DNA of 49,134 bases, from assembly GCA_955652675.1 (NCBI GenBank), contig CATPBP010000025.1, positions 1 through 49,134 of the forward strand, read 5' to 3'. Below, piece after piece: positions 7,307 to 14,490 of this stretch (the first letter of the stretch is position 1; each line of letters starts with the position of its first letter). A model generated the notes under the pieces. The model made no database searches, was not told where the DNA came from, and was given only the letters and a program-made list of their open reading frames with translations. The position numbers were made by a program, and so were the translations under genes. Source of the stretch: Candidatus Dormiibacterota bacterium. Its GTDB lineage: Bacteria > Chloroflexota > Dormibacteria > Dormibacterales > Dormibacteraceae.

Positions 7307-8134
7307 TCACCTGTACGGTTGGGTCAGGGTGGTGAGCCTCTCCAGTGCGCTGAGGGCGGCGTCCCGGCCGTCGCTGGGGAGGTAGTAGATGATCCGCTCG
7401 ACGCTCGCCGCGATGCATCGCTCGATCAGCTGAGGGTCCGGCCGCACGTAGGCGGTCACCGGGATCGGCCCTCGACCGGCGTCACGGGCCAGTCGCTGCA
7501 GCTCTGGGATCCGTTCCAGGAAGTCGCCGCGGTTCGGCATCCAGCCGTCGGCAAACCTGACAACGCGCTTGAGCGTATTGGGACCGTTGCCTCCCAGCAG
7601 TATCGGCGGATGCGGCTTTTGAACCGGCTTGGGCCAGAGCCAGATGGGTTCGAAGTCGACGAAATCGCCGTGGTACTCCGGCTCCTCCTGGGTCCAGATG
7701 GTCCTCATCGCCTCCACCCGCTCCCGCATCACCTGCCAGCGCGTTTCGAAGGCCGTCCCGTGGTTCGCCATCTCCTCCCTGTTCCAGCCGCCGCCGATGC
7801 CGAATATGAAGCGGCCCCCGGAGAGGTGGTCGAGGCTGGCGACCTCTTTCGCCATGTCGATGGTGTCGTGCTCGATCACAAGGCATATGCCGGTGGCGAT
7901 GCGCAGCGTTGTGGTCACCGCGGCGGCCGCCGTCAAGGCGACGAAGGGATCGAGCGTGTGCCAGTAATGCTTCGGCAGCTCACCGCCCGAGGGATATGGA
8001 GTCGACCTGCTGACCGGAATGTGCGTGTGCTCGGCCACCCAGAGCGACTCGAATCCCCGTTCTTCGACGGCAGGGCCGAGCTCCGTCATGGCGATGGCGT
8101 AGTCGGTCGGAAAGATCGCGATTCCGAATTTCAT
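7307..8134 (-). CDS. LLM-class F420-dependent oxidoreductase
   Basis: A 275-residue luciferase-like TIM-barrel protein of the subgroup that usually binds coenzyme F420. The family landmarks are the MKFGIAIFPTDYAI start, VAEHTHIPVSRSTPYPSGG, DPFVALTAAAAVT, the conserved LSGGRFIFGIGGGWNREE loop, and HPPILLGGNGPN. It would transfer hydride between F420H2 and an unknown substrate in the cytoplasm. Start choice lies between ATG 8134 and the adjoining GTG 8137. There is no ribosome-binding site, but a TAGAGT hexamer ends 8 nt before the GTG. The 211-bp inverted-repeat element begins 12 nt upstream of the start. It is convergent with pstS and shows no functional tie to it. Confidence 0.9.
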   Translation of the reverse strand: MKFGIAIFPTDYAIAMTELGPAVEERGFESLWVAEHTHIPVSRSTPYPSGGELPKHYWHTLDPFVALTAAAAVTTTLRIATGICLVIEHDTIDMAKEVASLDHLSGGRFIFGIGGGWNREEMANHGTAFETRWQVMRERVEAMRTIWTQEEPEYHGDFVDFEPIWLWPKPVQKPHPPILLGGNGPNTLKRVVRFADGWMPNRGDFLERIPELQRLARDAGRGPIPVTAYVRPDPQLIERCIAASVERIIYYLPSDGRDAALSALERLTTLTQPYR

Positions 8135-8148
8135 CACGATGGTTGACT

Positions 8149-8359
8149 CTAGAGGTGCGGCCGGAAACTCGGACGAGGGATTTGGTGGTCAGGTGGCCCA
8201 GATCCAAGGAGCCGCCGAGCACCGCAGTAGCGTATTCAACATACGCGCAGCGAGGAGCGCAGAAGCTTGCTTAGGGGGCCCCGCTTGCGGGGAATGGCGC
8301 GCGGGAGATGGGTCGCCTGGGCGCCAAAGCACCGGCTGGGTTTCCGGCCGCACCTCTAG
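8149..8359. repeat. 211-bp element bounded by perfect 20-bp inverted repeats
   Basis: The left arm (8149-8168) starts CTAGAGGTGCGGCC. The right arm (8340-8359) is its exact reverse complement and ends GGCCGCACCTCTAG. The interior holds nested potential hairpins: 8178-8185 with 8198-8205, GCGTAT/ATACGC at 8230-8246 with a TCAAC loop, CCCCG/CGGGG at 8279-8292, and TGGCGC/GCGCCA at 8295-8326. No coding frame is convincing and no target-site duplication is visible. It occupies most of the gap between osmC-like 3' and LLM 5' ends. It could be a MITE-like insertion, a structured small RNA or an untranslated leader of the LLM gene. Confidence 0.75.
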
Positions 8360-8367
8360 GGACGCTA

Positions 8368-8392
8368 CGCCGCCACGCTCCAAGCTGCGGCG
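8368..8392 (-). terminator. Hairpin downstream of the OsmC gene
   Basis: CGCCGC (8368-8373) and GCGGCG (8387-8392) form a perfect 6-bp stem 28 nt after the OsmC stop codon. There is no T tract. It is a possible transcript end and lies just outside the 211-bp element. Confidence 0.3.
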
Positions 8393-8419
8393 AAAGTCGC
8401 GCCCGGCCCGATCCTCCGC

Positions 8420-8944
8420 TCAGTTGTTGGTTACCAGCTGCGCCTTCAACGCCACCGCGCTCTGAATGGTGTTGCCCACCGGAGAGGCGATGAGCACGTG
8501 CTCGTGCAGATCCTGGAGCGTCTCGGCCGGCGCATCGGCGTCGAGGTTGACCTTGACGCTCACCTCCGGATAGCCCGCGTAACCGGCCTTGATGCCCAGG
8601 AAGCAGCCCAGGTCGATATGCCCCTCCAGCTCGATCCGGAGGTCCCGGATGGTGATTCCGCGCAGGGAGGCGTTGGCTGTATAGCCGGTCGCAAGGCAGC
8701 TGCCGAGGGCGCCGAGAAGCTGCTCCACCGGGTTGGGCGCGGAGTTCCTGCCGCCCAGCGTCTCGGGTTCGTCGACGTACGTCGGCGAAAGGTCGCGCAC
8801 CCTCACCTCATTTCGAAAACCGTCCACCCACGTGACCTCGGCGCGCCAGGTGGTATCGCCCGCCGAAGGCACCTCCGTCAGGTGCCCGACGAGAGTCGTG
8901 ATCTGCGCGGTGTCGACTCCGTTGATAGTGGCGCTAGCGGTCAT
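8420..8944 (-). CDS. OsmC/Ohr-family protein
   Basis: A 174-residue protein of the OsmC superfamily of thiol-dependent hydroperoxide reductases. The core NPVEQLLGALGSCLATGY carries the reactive Cys83. A further Cys114 lies in DLGCFLG. C-terminal HVLIASPVGNTIQS is typical of the fold. The ATG at 8944 is chosen because a GTGGAGGACATC ribosome-binding site precedes it closely. An upstream in-frame start would add 21 residues not like the family. The wide Cys spacing fits the YhfA/OsmC-like branch rather than Ohr, so a peroxidase role is likely but not certain. Confidence 0.88.
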   Translation of the reverse strand: MTASATINGVDTAQITTLVGHLTEVPSAGDTTWRAEVTWVDGFRNEVRVRDLSPTYVDEPETLGGRNSAPNPVEQLLGALGSCLATGYTANASLRGITIRDLRIELEGHIDLGCFLGIKAGYAGYPEVSVKVNLDADAPAETLQDLHEHVLIASPVGNTIQSAVALKAQLVTNN

Positions 8945-9153
8945 GATGTCCTCCACTCCTCCGACGCTTGATGGGGCTTGCCTTGGAGCTCGCAGCCAGC
9001 GAAACACCGAAGCGTCAGGTCGTCCCGATGCCCTTGAACTACTGGAACGGCTATCTACCGGTGCCCGTACGCAGGGGCATGAAGTCGAGCTTCAATCGCT
9101 AGACCAGTTGCAGCAGCGCGATCGCTGCGGCCCGCAACCCTTCTCTTACGACT

Positions 9154-10008
9154 CTATCCGAAAATGCCGGCCGAGGGGACCTCGTCGGCCTCCGCCGATC
9201 CGCCTTCCGCCGTGATCGATCTCCGGCGCTGGCTGGCGGACTCATTCGAGCGGGGGGCGTTGCCGTCCCCCCGTGTCGCGTTCTTAACCCAGGTTTCGGA
9301 TGTGTCAGAAAGGTGACGTGGTTGGTCGTTCTCATGGCGTGATGATTTGAGCCGGCTGGTGGCAGCGAGGTAGTAGAGAACGACGCACGAGAGCAGGACG
9401 GCAACCGTCGCGGGATCTGCCAGCCTGCGCAAGCTGGCGGCGGCGGTCATCAGGGCGAAGAGCGCCAGCCCGGTAAGCACCAGCGGTTTGCCGTGCTCCG
9501 CCCCGCGGTACATACGTCGACCTCCGATCAGGGCCAGCAGGGAGGCCGCGACGCGTATGGCGTCGACCAGCTCTGTGCCGAGTGGCTTCCTGGGGGAGAC
9601 GAGCAGGTCCGTAGCCAGCGCCACTCCGCCCCAGACCAGGGCTGCGAAGGCAACGGCAGACAGCACCAGACCGAGGCGCTCAGCGCTCACGGAGAGGCGA
9701 GGGCGGAAGTCGATGGACCAGGCTCGAGTTGAACCGGCAGCCCCCGGCCGGTAAGCATTCCCGCCGGAGGATCTCCCCTCGCCATTGAGGCCTGCCCTTC
9801 CACCGGCGAGGACAGCCGCCTGTGAAGGAGTTATGACCCCGATTTCGACCAGAGGCGCCAGCGCGATCGCGTCCGGCTCGTCCGCTCCCAGCAGGCGCGC
9901 CACCACCCGGGCCTGGACCTGGGTGACTACACCGGCCGCAAAGCGGCGCCTTGAGCCATCACCGGGAGCCGTCTCCGGGCGGTGGCCCTGGGTTTCCTCG
10001 AGATTCAT
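9154..10008 (-). CDS. Unrecognised four-helix membrane protein with a charged C-terminal tail
   Basis: I do not recognise the family. The 284 residues divide into a soluble N-terminal region (1-~108, with VVTQVQARVVARLLGADEPDAI), then about four hydrophobic segments: AFAALVWGGVALATDLLV, a region around VAASLLALIGG, LVLTGLALFALMTAAA, and VAVLLSCVVLYYLA. A polar, charge-rich tail of ~60 residues follows. The ATG at 10008 has a good GAGGGAG ribosome-binding site. The gene begins inside the last 50 bp of the upstream coiled-coil gene in another frame, which suggests coupled translation and a joint function. It may be a membrane anchor for that coiled-coil partner, which is inference only. Confidence 0.7.
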   Translation of the reverse strand: MNLEETQGHRPETAPGDGSRRRFAAGVVTQVQARVVARLLGADEPDAIALAPLVEIGVITPSQAAVLAGGRAGLNGEGRSSGGNAYRPGAAGSTRAWSIDFRPRLSVSAERLGLVLSAVAFAALVWGGVALATDLLVSPRKPLGTELVDAIRVAASLLALIGGRRMYRGAEHGKPLVLTGLALFALMTAAASLRRLADPATVAVLLSCVVLYYLAATSRLKSSRHENDQPRHLSDTSETWVKNATRGDGNAPRSNESASQRRRSITAEGGSAEADEVPSAGIFG

Positions 10009-11395
10009 GACTCCCTCTTTCTTCGGACCCGGACACAGCCAACAGAGGCTCCGGGCGTTTTCCTATCTCGTCGATCAGCTCGCGCACATGCTCCTGCGCT
10101 TGACGAAGGCCGGAGTCGTCCGCCCGGGTCTCCTCGATCCTCTCCCTGGCGATCCGGACGGCCGCCAGAAGGCCCTTGTCAGCCTTGGCGGCGGCCAGCC
10201 GAGCCTGGGCCCGTTCGATCCCCGAGTGGTCGGTCATCCTCGCCTGCAGCTCGGCCCGGATCGCGGCCAGCCTGGCGTCCAGCTTCGGTCTGCGGGCGAG
10301 CAGGCGATCCGACACCGTCTTCACCTCACGCGCGAAGTGGCGGGCGGCGTCCTCCTCCCCCGGGCTGCAGGGGACGATCGACCTGACCAGATCGGTGAGG
10401 ACGAGAAGGAAGAGATCCGGGCGTCCGTTGCTCTCAGCTTGGTGGAAGGCGCGGGCACCGCCGGAATCGACCTCCAGCAGCCGCGAGAGGAGTGGCCGTT
10501 GGGCGCTCCAGAGGGCAGGCGCAGCGTCGACAAGGACGCGGGCGCCCTCCGCCGGTCCTCTTCCGTCCGGCGTCTCTAACCAGTATTCGCTGAGCTTCAG
10601 TTGGTCGAAGGAAGTGATCGGCGCACCAGCCTCCCCGATGCTCGCGGCCGCAAGCTGTTCGCGGGCGACGTCGATCGCCTCCCGTCGAGCTGAGCCGGCC
10701 CGTTCTATCTCCTCTTCGGCTTCGCGAATAGCCTGCAGGCGGGCATCCTCGGCACGCTGCAGGGCGGCCTCCGCCGCCGCCAGCCGATCGTCGTGATCAT
10801 GCTTCGCGGCCATCACCGCGGCGATTGCCGACGACATCGCGATGGCCCGCCCACGCAGCCGGCCGGCGCTGGTTAGGATCTCATCGGCCTCCTTGGTGGT
10901 GGGCAGCTTGGCCCCTTCACCGACCTCGATCAAGACGCTCCGCAACTTCGCCTGCAGCTGGTCGCGTTCAGCCCGCAGCTGCTTGCGCTCGCCCGCAGCG
11001 CCCGAGAGCCAGCCGAAGACCGAGGGTCCTCCCGCACCAAGCTGGCCGTCGATCACACCCAGACGCGCTTCCACCGCGTCGAGCCTCTGCAGCATGAAAT
11101 GCGCCTCGTCGACCGCGCCCGCGAGGTGCTCGTGGGTCCGCCACTCCCGGCGCCGCCTGGCCAGCACCGCCCCCGCCTGGAGATACCGCTCGTCGGCCAT
11201 CAGGTCCAGTGAGCTCGAGAGCTGGGCCGGGTCCTCGTGGTCGAGCGGAACCGTCGTCCACCACTCGGCGCCGTCCCAGTGCCAGAGCCCGTCCGCCGAC
11301 TCGGCATTTATCCATTGCTGCCCGTCCCACCACCAGCGGCCGTCCGCTGAGAGCTGGGCGGGGACCAAATCTTCACCCAGACCCTGAGCTGTCAT
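9959..11395 (-). CDS. DUF2510-like repeat and coiled-coil protein of unknown function
   Basis: A 478-residue protein. Residues ~15-52 hold two tandem Trp-rich repeats of the form DGxWxWDGxxW (DGRWWWDGQQW and DGLWHWDGAEW), like the DUF2510-type repeats of actinobacterial envelope-associated proteins. Most of the rest is alpha-helical with heptad-like charge patterns: residues ~65-165, a long helix ~185-255 (AAAEAALQRAEDARLQAIRE), and ~345-450. A Gly-rich break near residue 125 and a less charged domain around 265-345 interrupt the helices. No signal peptide or membrane helix is seen. Its 3' end overlaps the membrane protein gene. A structural or scaffolding role at the membrane is plausible, but I cannot assign a function. 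Confidence 0.75.
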   Translation of the reverse strand: MTAQGLGEDLVPAQLSADGRWWWDGQQWINAESADGLWHWDGAEWWTTVPLDHEDPAQLSSSLDLMADERYLQAGAVLARRRREWRTHEHLAGAVDEAHFMLQRLDAVEARLGVIDGQLGAGGPSVFGWLSGAAGERKQLRAERDQLQAKLRSVLIEVGEGAKLPTTKEADEILTSAGRLRGRAIAMSSAIAAVMAAKHDHDDRLAAAEAALQRAEDARLQAIREAEEEIERAGSARREAIDVAREQLAAASIGEAGAPITSFDQLKLSEYWLETPDGRGPAEGARVLVDAAPALWSAQRPLLSRLLEVDSGGARAFHQAESNGRPDLFLLVLTDLVRSIVPCSPGEEDAARHFAREVKTVSDRLLARRPKLDARLAAIRAELQARMTDHSGIERAQARLAAAKADKGLLAAVRIARERIEETRADDSGLRQAQEHVRELIDEIGKRPEPLLAVSGSEERGSHESRGNPGPPPGDGSR

Positions 11396-11420
11396 CGCTT
11401 CCCAGACCCCGCGCTGTCAC
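11374..11420. repeat. Imperfect direct repeat spanning a start codon
   Basis: On the minus strand GTGACAGCGCGGGGTCTGGG is followed at once by ATGACAGCTCAGGGTCTGGG, a roughly 25-bp imperfect tandem copy. The second copy contains the start of the coiled-coil gene. The first copy supplies an out-of-frame GTG. It looks like a small duplication. Confidence 0.5.
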
Positions 11421-11523
11421 CGTTTGGCGACAACCCCGTTTCCCTATCGTAGCGGGCGATCCAGCTGCTACGGACGTCCTGGCCGCGCGGTTTCGAACCT
11501 GAAGGTGCGAGAGCTCGGGCCCT

Positions 11524-12657
11524 ATGATCCTTGGGGACGTGCACGATGTGATCGTCGTCGGCGGCGGCCCCGCCGGTTCGGCCGCCGCGATCGGTCTTCG
11601 GCGTGCGGGAGCCTCGGTCCTGCTGCTCGAGCGCCAGGAGATGCCGCGCGACAAGCCCTGCGGCGACATCCTCGGGACTCAGGCTCTGAGCCTGGTCGCA
11701 GAGCTGGGCCTGGACAGGCGGGCACTCGACCCCTTTCCCCCGCTCAGGGGGTTTGCGCTCCACGTCGCCGGCCGGCGGCCCAAGGTTTCCCGCGAGAGGG
11801 ACCTTGCCTCAGCTCCTCGAGTGGTGCCTCGCAAGATCCTGGACGCGGCCCTGATCGACCTCGCGGTCCGCGCCGGTGCCGAGCTGCGACATGCCAGGGT
11901 GGACCAGGTGCTCCAGCACGGCGAGACGATCGTCACCCGCAGCCGCTCCGGCGACCACGAATCGCGGCTGGTGATCGGCGCAGACGGCTGGGGCTCCGTC
12001 GTTGCCCGCTCGCTCTTCGAAGAACGCCACGCGGGACAGACCGGCCTCGCCGGTCGCGCCTACGTCCATGACCCTCGCGGCTTCGAGGGGCTGATGCGCG
12101 TCTTCTACTCTGAGGAGACACGGCCAGGCTACGGCTGGCTCTTCCCCATCGACAGGACGCACGCCAACGTCGGCGTCGGCGTGCTGAGAAGCGACGGCCA
12201 TGCCCTGCCCGCGCTGTTCCGCCACTTCCTGGAGGATCCCGGCTCGCCCCTCCTGAACCTCCTCGGCGACGGCGCCAGCGTCGACTCGGAGCGAACCTGG
12301 CCGCTGGCCCTGGGCTGGACCGCACGCCGGCGGGCCGCCGGCCGTGCCCTGCTGGCCGGCGATGCGGCCTCGCTGGTCGGGCCGCTGACGGGGGCCGGGA
12401 TCCACAGCGCCATTCGAAGCGGCCTCATGGCCGCCCGATCGGCGGCCGCGGCGCTGGCAGCGCCGGCCAGCACGGCCTTCCACCTGGCGGCCTACGAGCG
12501 TGACTGCGCCCGCTGGTTCCGACCTCGGCTCGGACTCGAGCGGTTGATCCAGAGAGGGCTCGCAGCACCGGCCGGCCTGGGCGCGCTGTCTGCCCTCTTC
12601 ACCGCCTCGCCCCGGCTGGACGCGCTCTGGACGCACCTCCTATTCAGCCTCGGTTGA
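11524..12657 (+). CDS. Geranylgeranyl-reductase-family FAD-dependent oxidoreductase
   Basis: A 377-residue flavoprotein. The N-terminal dinucleotide-binding motif is VIVVGGGPAGSAAA (residues ~10-23), followed by the family's substrate-side DKPCGDILG with its Cys. PGYGWLFPI (near residue 200) is the characteristic GGR/ChlP motif, and the second FAD contact is ALLAGDAASLVGPLTGAGI (~278-296). Enzymes of this group reduce prenyl chains of menaquinone, chlorophyll or membrane lipids using NADPH or ferredoxin. The start at ATG 11524 lacks a clear ribosome-binding site; GTG at 11539 is an alternative. It is monocistronic and followed by a hairpin. The substrate is not evident from the neighbours. 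Confidence 0.87.
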   Translation: MILGDVHDVIVVGGGPAGSAAAIGLRRAGASVLLLERQEMPRDKPCGDILGTQALSLVAELGLDRRALDPFPPLRGFALHVAGRRPKVSRERDLASAPRVVPRKILDAALIDLAVRAGAELRHARVDQVLQHGETIVTRSRSGDHESRLVIGADGWGSVVARSLFEERHAGQTGLAGRAYVHDPRGFEGLMRVFYSEETRPGYGWLFPIDRTHANVGVGVLRSDGHALPALFRHFLEDPGSPLLNLLGDGASVDSERTWPLALGWTARRRAAGRALLAGDAASLVGPLTGAGIHSAIRSGLMAARSAAAALAAPASTAFHLAAYERDCARWFRPRLGLERLIQRGLAAPAGLGALSALFTASPRLDALWTHLLFSLG

Positions 12658-12666
12658 GAATGTCGA

Positions 12667-12687
12667 AGCCTGAAAACCAGGCTCTCT
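12667..12687 (+). terminator. Hairpin after the geranylgeranyl-reductase-like gene
   Basis: AGCCTG (12667-12672) pairs with CAGGCT (12678-12683) across an AAAAC loop, followed by a short pyrimidine run. A wider 8-bp inverted repeat (GAATGTCG 12658-12665 with CGACATTC 12713-12720) encloses it. It is likely a transcript end. Confidence 0.5.
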
Positions 12688-12854
12688 TACGTCGTCAACG
12701 GAAATTGGTCACCGACATTCAGGCATCGACCTCTTCTACTAGATCTATCTGACAGCCCTGACGGCGAAATGGGTCCGCTGAGCCGTCAAAGCGTGACTCA
12801 ACTCGAAGGCATCTTTGCGGACCCGGCCTTCTGTACGCTTGTTGTCAGGGAGTC

Positions 12855-13154
12855 TTGAAGGGGATGCAAGCGCCACGAGCTGGTGAAGACGTGCTGCGGC
12901 GACAAATATGCGCCTGCGGACACTCTGAAGCCGCGCACTGGCAGTACGACGGCAACCAGGGATGCAGGCATCGTGACGCTCTGCTGAAACAGTGCGACTG
13001 CGGCGGCTACAGGCCGCGCTCTCAGCCGTTCGGACGTGCACTGCGACAGCTCTTCCAGTGTGTGTCTGAGTGCGAGAGAGACTGGTCTCTTCTGGACCGG
13101 ATCGACTATTCGCTTGGAATGTCTGATCGCGCCGGGAAGCGGCCGGAGCGCTAG
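12855..13154 (+). CDS. Small Cys/His-rich probable metal-binding protein
   Basis: A 99-residue basic protein whose first half carries six Cys and four His in a compact pattern. CACGH, AAH, GCRH and QCDCGG lie within residues 19-51, resembling a zinc ribbon or knuckle. A C-terminal helical part (~55-95) holds two further Cys (QCVSEC). TTG at 12855 follows a GGGAG site at good spacing; ATG at 12864 is the alternative. It stands alone between two oppositely facing units. I do not recognise a named family. Zn binding is inferred from Cys/His spacing, and nothing in the context indicates a partner. Confidence 0.6.
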   Translation: MKGMQAPRAGEDVLRRQICACGHSEAAHWQYDGNQGCRHRDALLKQCDCGGYRPRSQPFGRALRQLFQCVSECERDWSLLDRIDYSLGMSDRAGKRPER

Positions 13155-13162
13155 CGAAGTAC

Positions 13163-13203
13163 TCGCTCCCTGACCCTCTCCGCAAGGATGAGCGAAACCT
13201 CTT
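13163..13203. terminator. Dispersed intergenic repeat, copy 3, degenerate
   Basis: CGCTCCCTGACCCTCTCCGC followed by AAGGATGAGCGAAACCTCTT matches copy 1 (803-846) over about 40 bp, but the right arm is degraded so the stem is weak. It sits between the Cys-rich gene and the 3' end of the acetoin dehydrogenase operon. Confidence 0.4.
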
Positions 13204-14490
13204 TTAGATGGCGGCTACTGCTTCGCTGACCAGCTCGGCGAGGCTGGGGTGGAGGTGGTGGACCCGGGTCAGATCCCGGTAGTCCGCCTCCAGCTCCATG
13301 GCAACCGCCAGCTGGGCGATCACCTCGGTGGCTCCGTGACCCACCATGTGAGCGCCCAGGATCTCCCCGAACTCAGGGTCGACCACCAGCTTCAGCGCGC
13401 CCCGGTCCTGACCCAGCGTGATCGCCTTGAGGCTGGTGGCGAGCTCGCCCCAACCGATCGCCGGCTCCAGGCCTCGCGCGCGTGCCTGCTCCTCGCTGAG
13501 GCCGACTGCTGCCAGCTCGGGGTGCGTGTTGACCGAGCGGGGCAGGCGCTCGGGACGGACCTTCGCCGAGCCGCCCAGCGCGTTGGCGGCCGCCGCCGCT
13601 CCCTGGGCACGGGCCAGGTTGGAGAGCCAGGGGGGCCCCGTCACGTCTCCGGCCGCGAAGACGCCGGGGACCGAAGTCCTGCCCCCCTGGTCGGCCGCCA
13701 GGCTGCCCTCCGGACCCAGCTCCAGGCCCGCCCCTTCCAGGCCCCCCAGGTTGGGACGCCGGCTGTCCGCAAAGAGGACAGCATCAGCCTCCATCTCCTC
13801 CAGACTCGACGTTCCTAGCCGGAACGTCACCCCGCGCTCTTCGAGGAGCAGCTGCAGGAAGCCGGCGAGGTCGCCGTCTTCATCGGGGAGCACCCGATCT
13901 CCTGGCGCCGCCACGGTCACGCGCGAGCCCAGGTGGGCAAAGAAGTCGGCCCACTCGAGGCTGAAGCGGCCGGCGCCCGCCACGACCAGGTGATCCGGCG
14001 CGCGGTCGAGCGCCATTGCCTCGTCGTTCGTCAGCACAGGAGAGCTCAGGCTCGCCGCTGCCTCGGGCACGAACGAGGCCGCGCCGGTGGCAATGACCAC
14101 CGGGACTCCCTCGAACACGCGACCGGCCGCCTCGACCCGGCCGGCGGGCGTGAAGCGGGCGGAGCCGCTGAGGACCTCCACGCCGGCCGCCTCCAGCGAG
14201 GCGCGGGTGAGGGAGGCCGCCCGGGTCACGACCGATCCGACCCAGCTGAGCATTCGCGTCCAGTCGACAGCCGCCGGGGACGCTGCCACGCCGACCGTCC
14301 CGGCGCCGGAGACCTGGTCGAGCACCTCGGCCGTGCGGTGGAGGGCACCGGCGGGGATGCAGCCCGCGTGTACGCAGACGCCGCCCAGGGCAGCCCGCTC
14401 CACCAGGCTCACGGTGGCGCCCATGGCGGCCGCGGTTCTGGCCGCCGCCACGCCGGCCGGCCCGCCCCCCAGCACCAGCAGCTCAGACAT
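13204..14490 (-). CDS. Dihydrolipoamide dehydrogenase (E3)-like flavoprotein disulfide oxidoreductase
   Basis: A 428-residue class-I pyridine nucleotide disulfide oxidoreductase. It has an FAD-binding GGGPAGVAAA loop (8-17), the redox pair Cys39/Cys44 in GGVCVHAGCIPAGAL, an NAD-binding domain with VVAGAGRFSLEWADF, the second FAD motif VFAAGDVTGPPWLSN, and the dimer-interface HHLHPSLAELVSEA that supplies the catalytic His and Glu. As E3 it would reoxidise dihydrolipoyl groups of the E2 encoded just upstream, making NADH. The highly conserved Lys of GCIPSKAL is replaced (GCIPAGAL). ATG 14490 gives the normal start and overlaps acoX by 8 bp. It is the last gene of the operon. Confidence 0.88.
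   Translation of the reverse strand: MSELLVLGGGPAGVAAARTAAAMGATVSLVERAALGGVCVHAGCIPAGALHRTAEVLDQVSGAGTVGVAASPAAVDWTRMLSWVGSVVTRAASLTRASLEAAGVEVLSGSARFTPAGRVEAAGRVFEGVPVVIATGAASFVPEAAASLSSPVLTNDEAMALDRAPDHLVVAGAGRFSLEWADFFAHLGSRVTVAAPGDRVLPDEDGDLAGFLQLLLEERGVTFRLGTSSLEEMEADAVLFADSRRPNLGGLEGAGLELGPEGSLAADQGGRTSVPGVFAAGDVTGPPWLSNLARAQGAAAAANALGGSAKVRPERLPRSVNTHPELAAVGLSEEQARARGLEPAIGWGELATSLKAITLGQDRGALKLVVDPEFGEILGAHMVGHGATEVIAQLAVAMELEADYRDLTRVHHLHPSLAELVSEAVAAI

Noticed and set aside
8141-8165. TTGACTCTAGAGGTGCGGCCG looks like a cloning-vector polylinker (XbaI/NotI-like sites)
   Set aside because: It diverges from known polylinkers after a few bases, and its complement recurs at 8340-8359 as part of an inverted repeat within otherwise native sequence.
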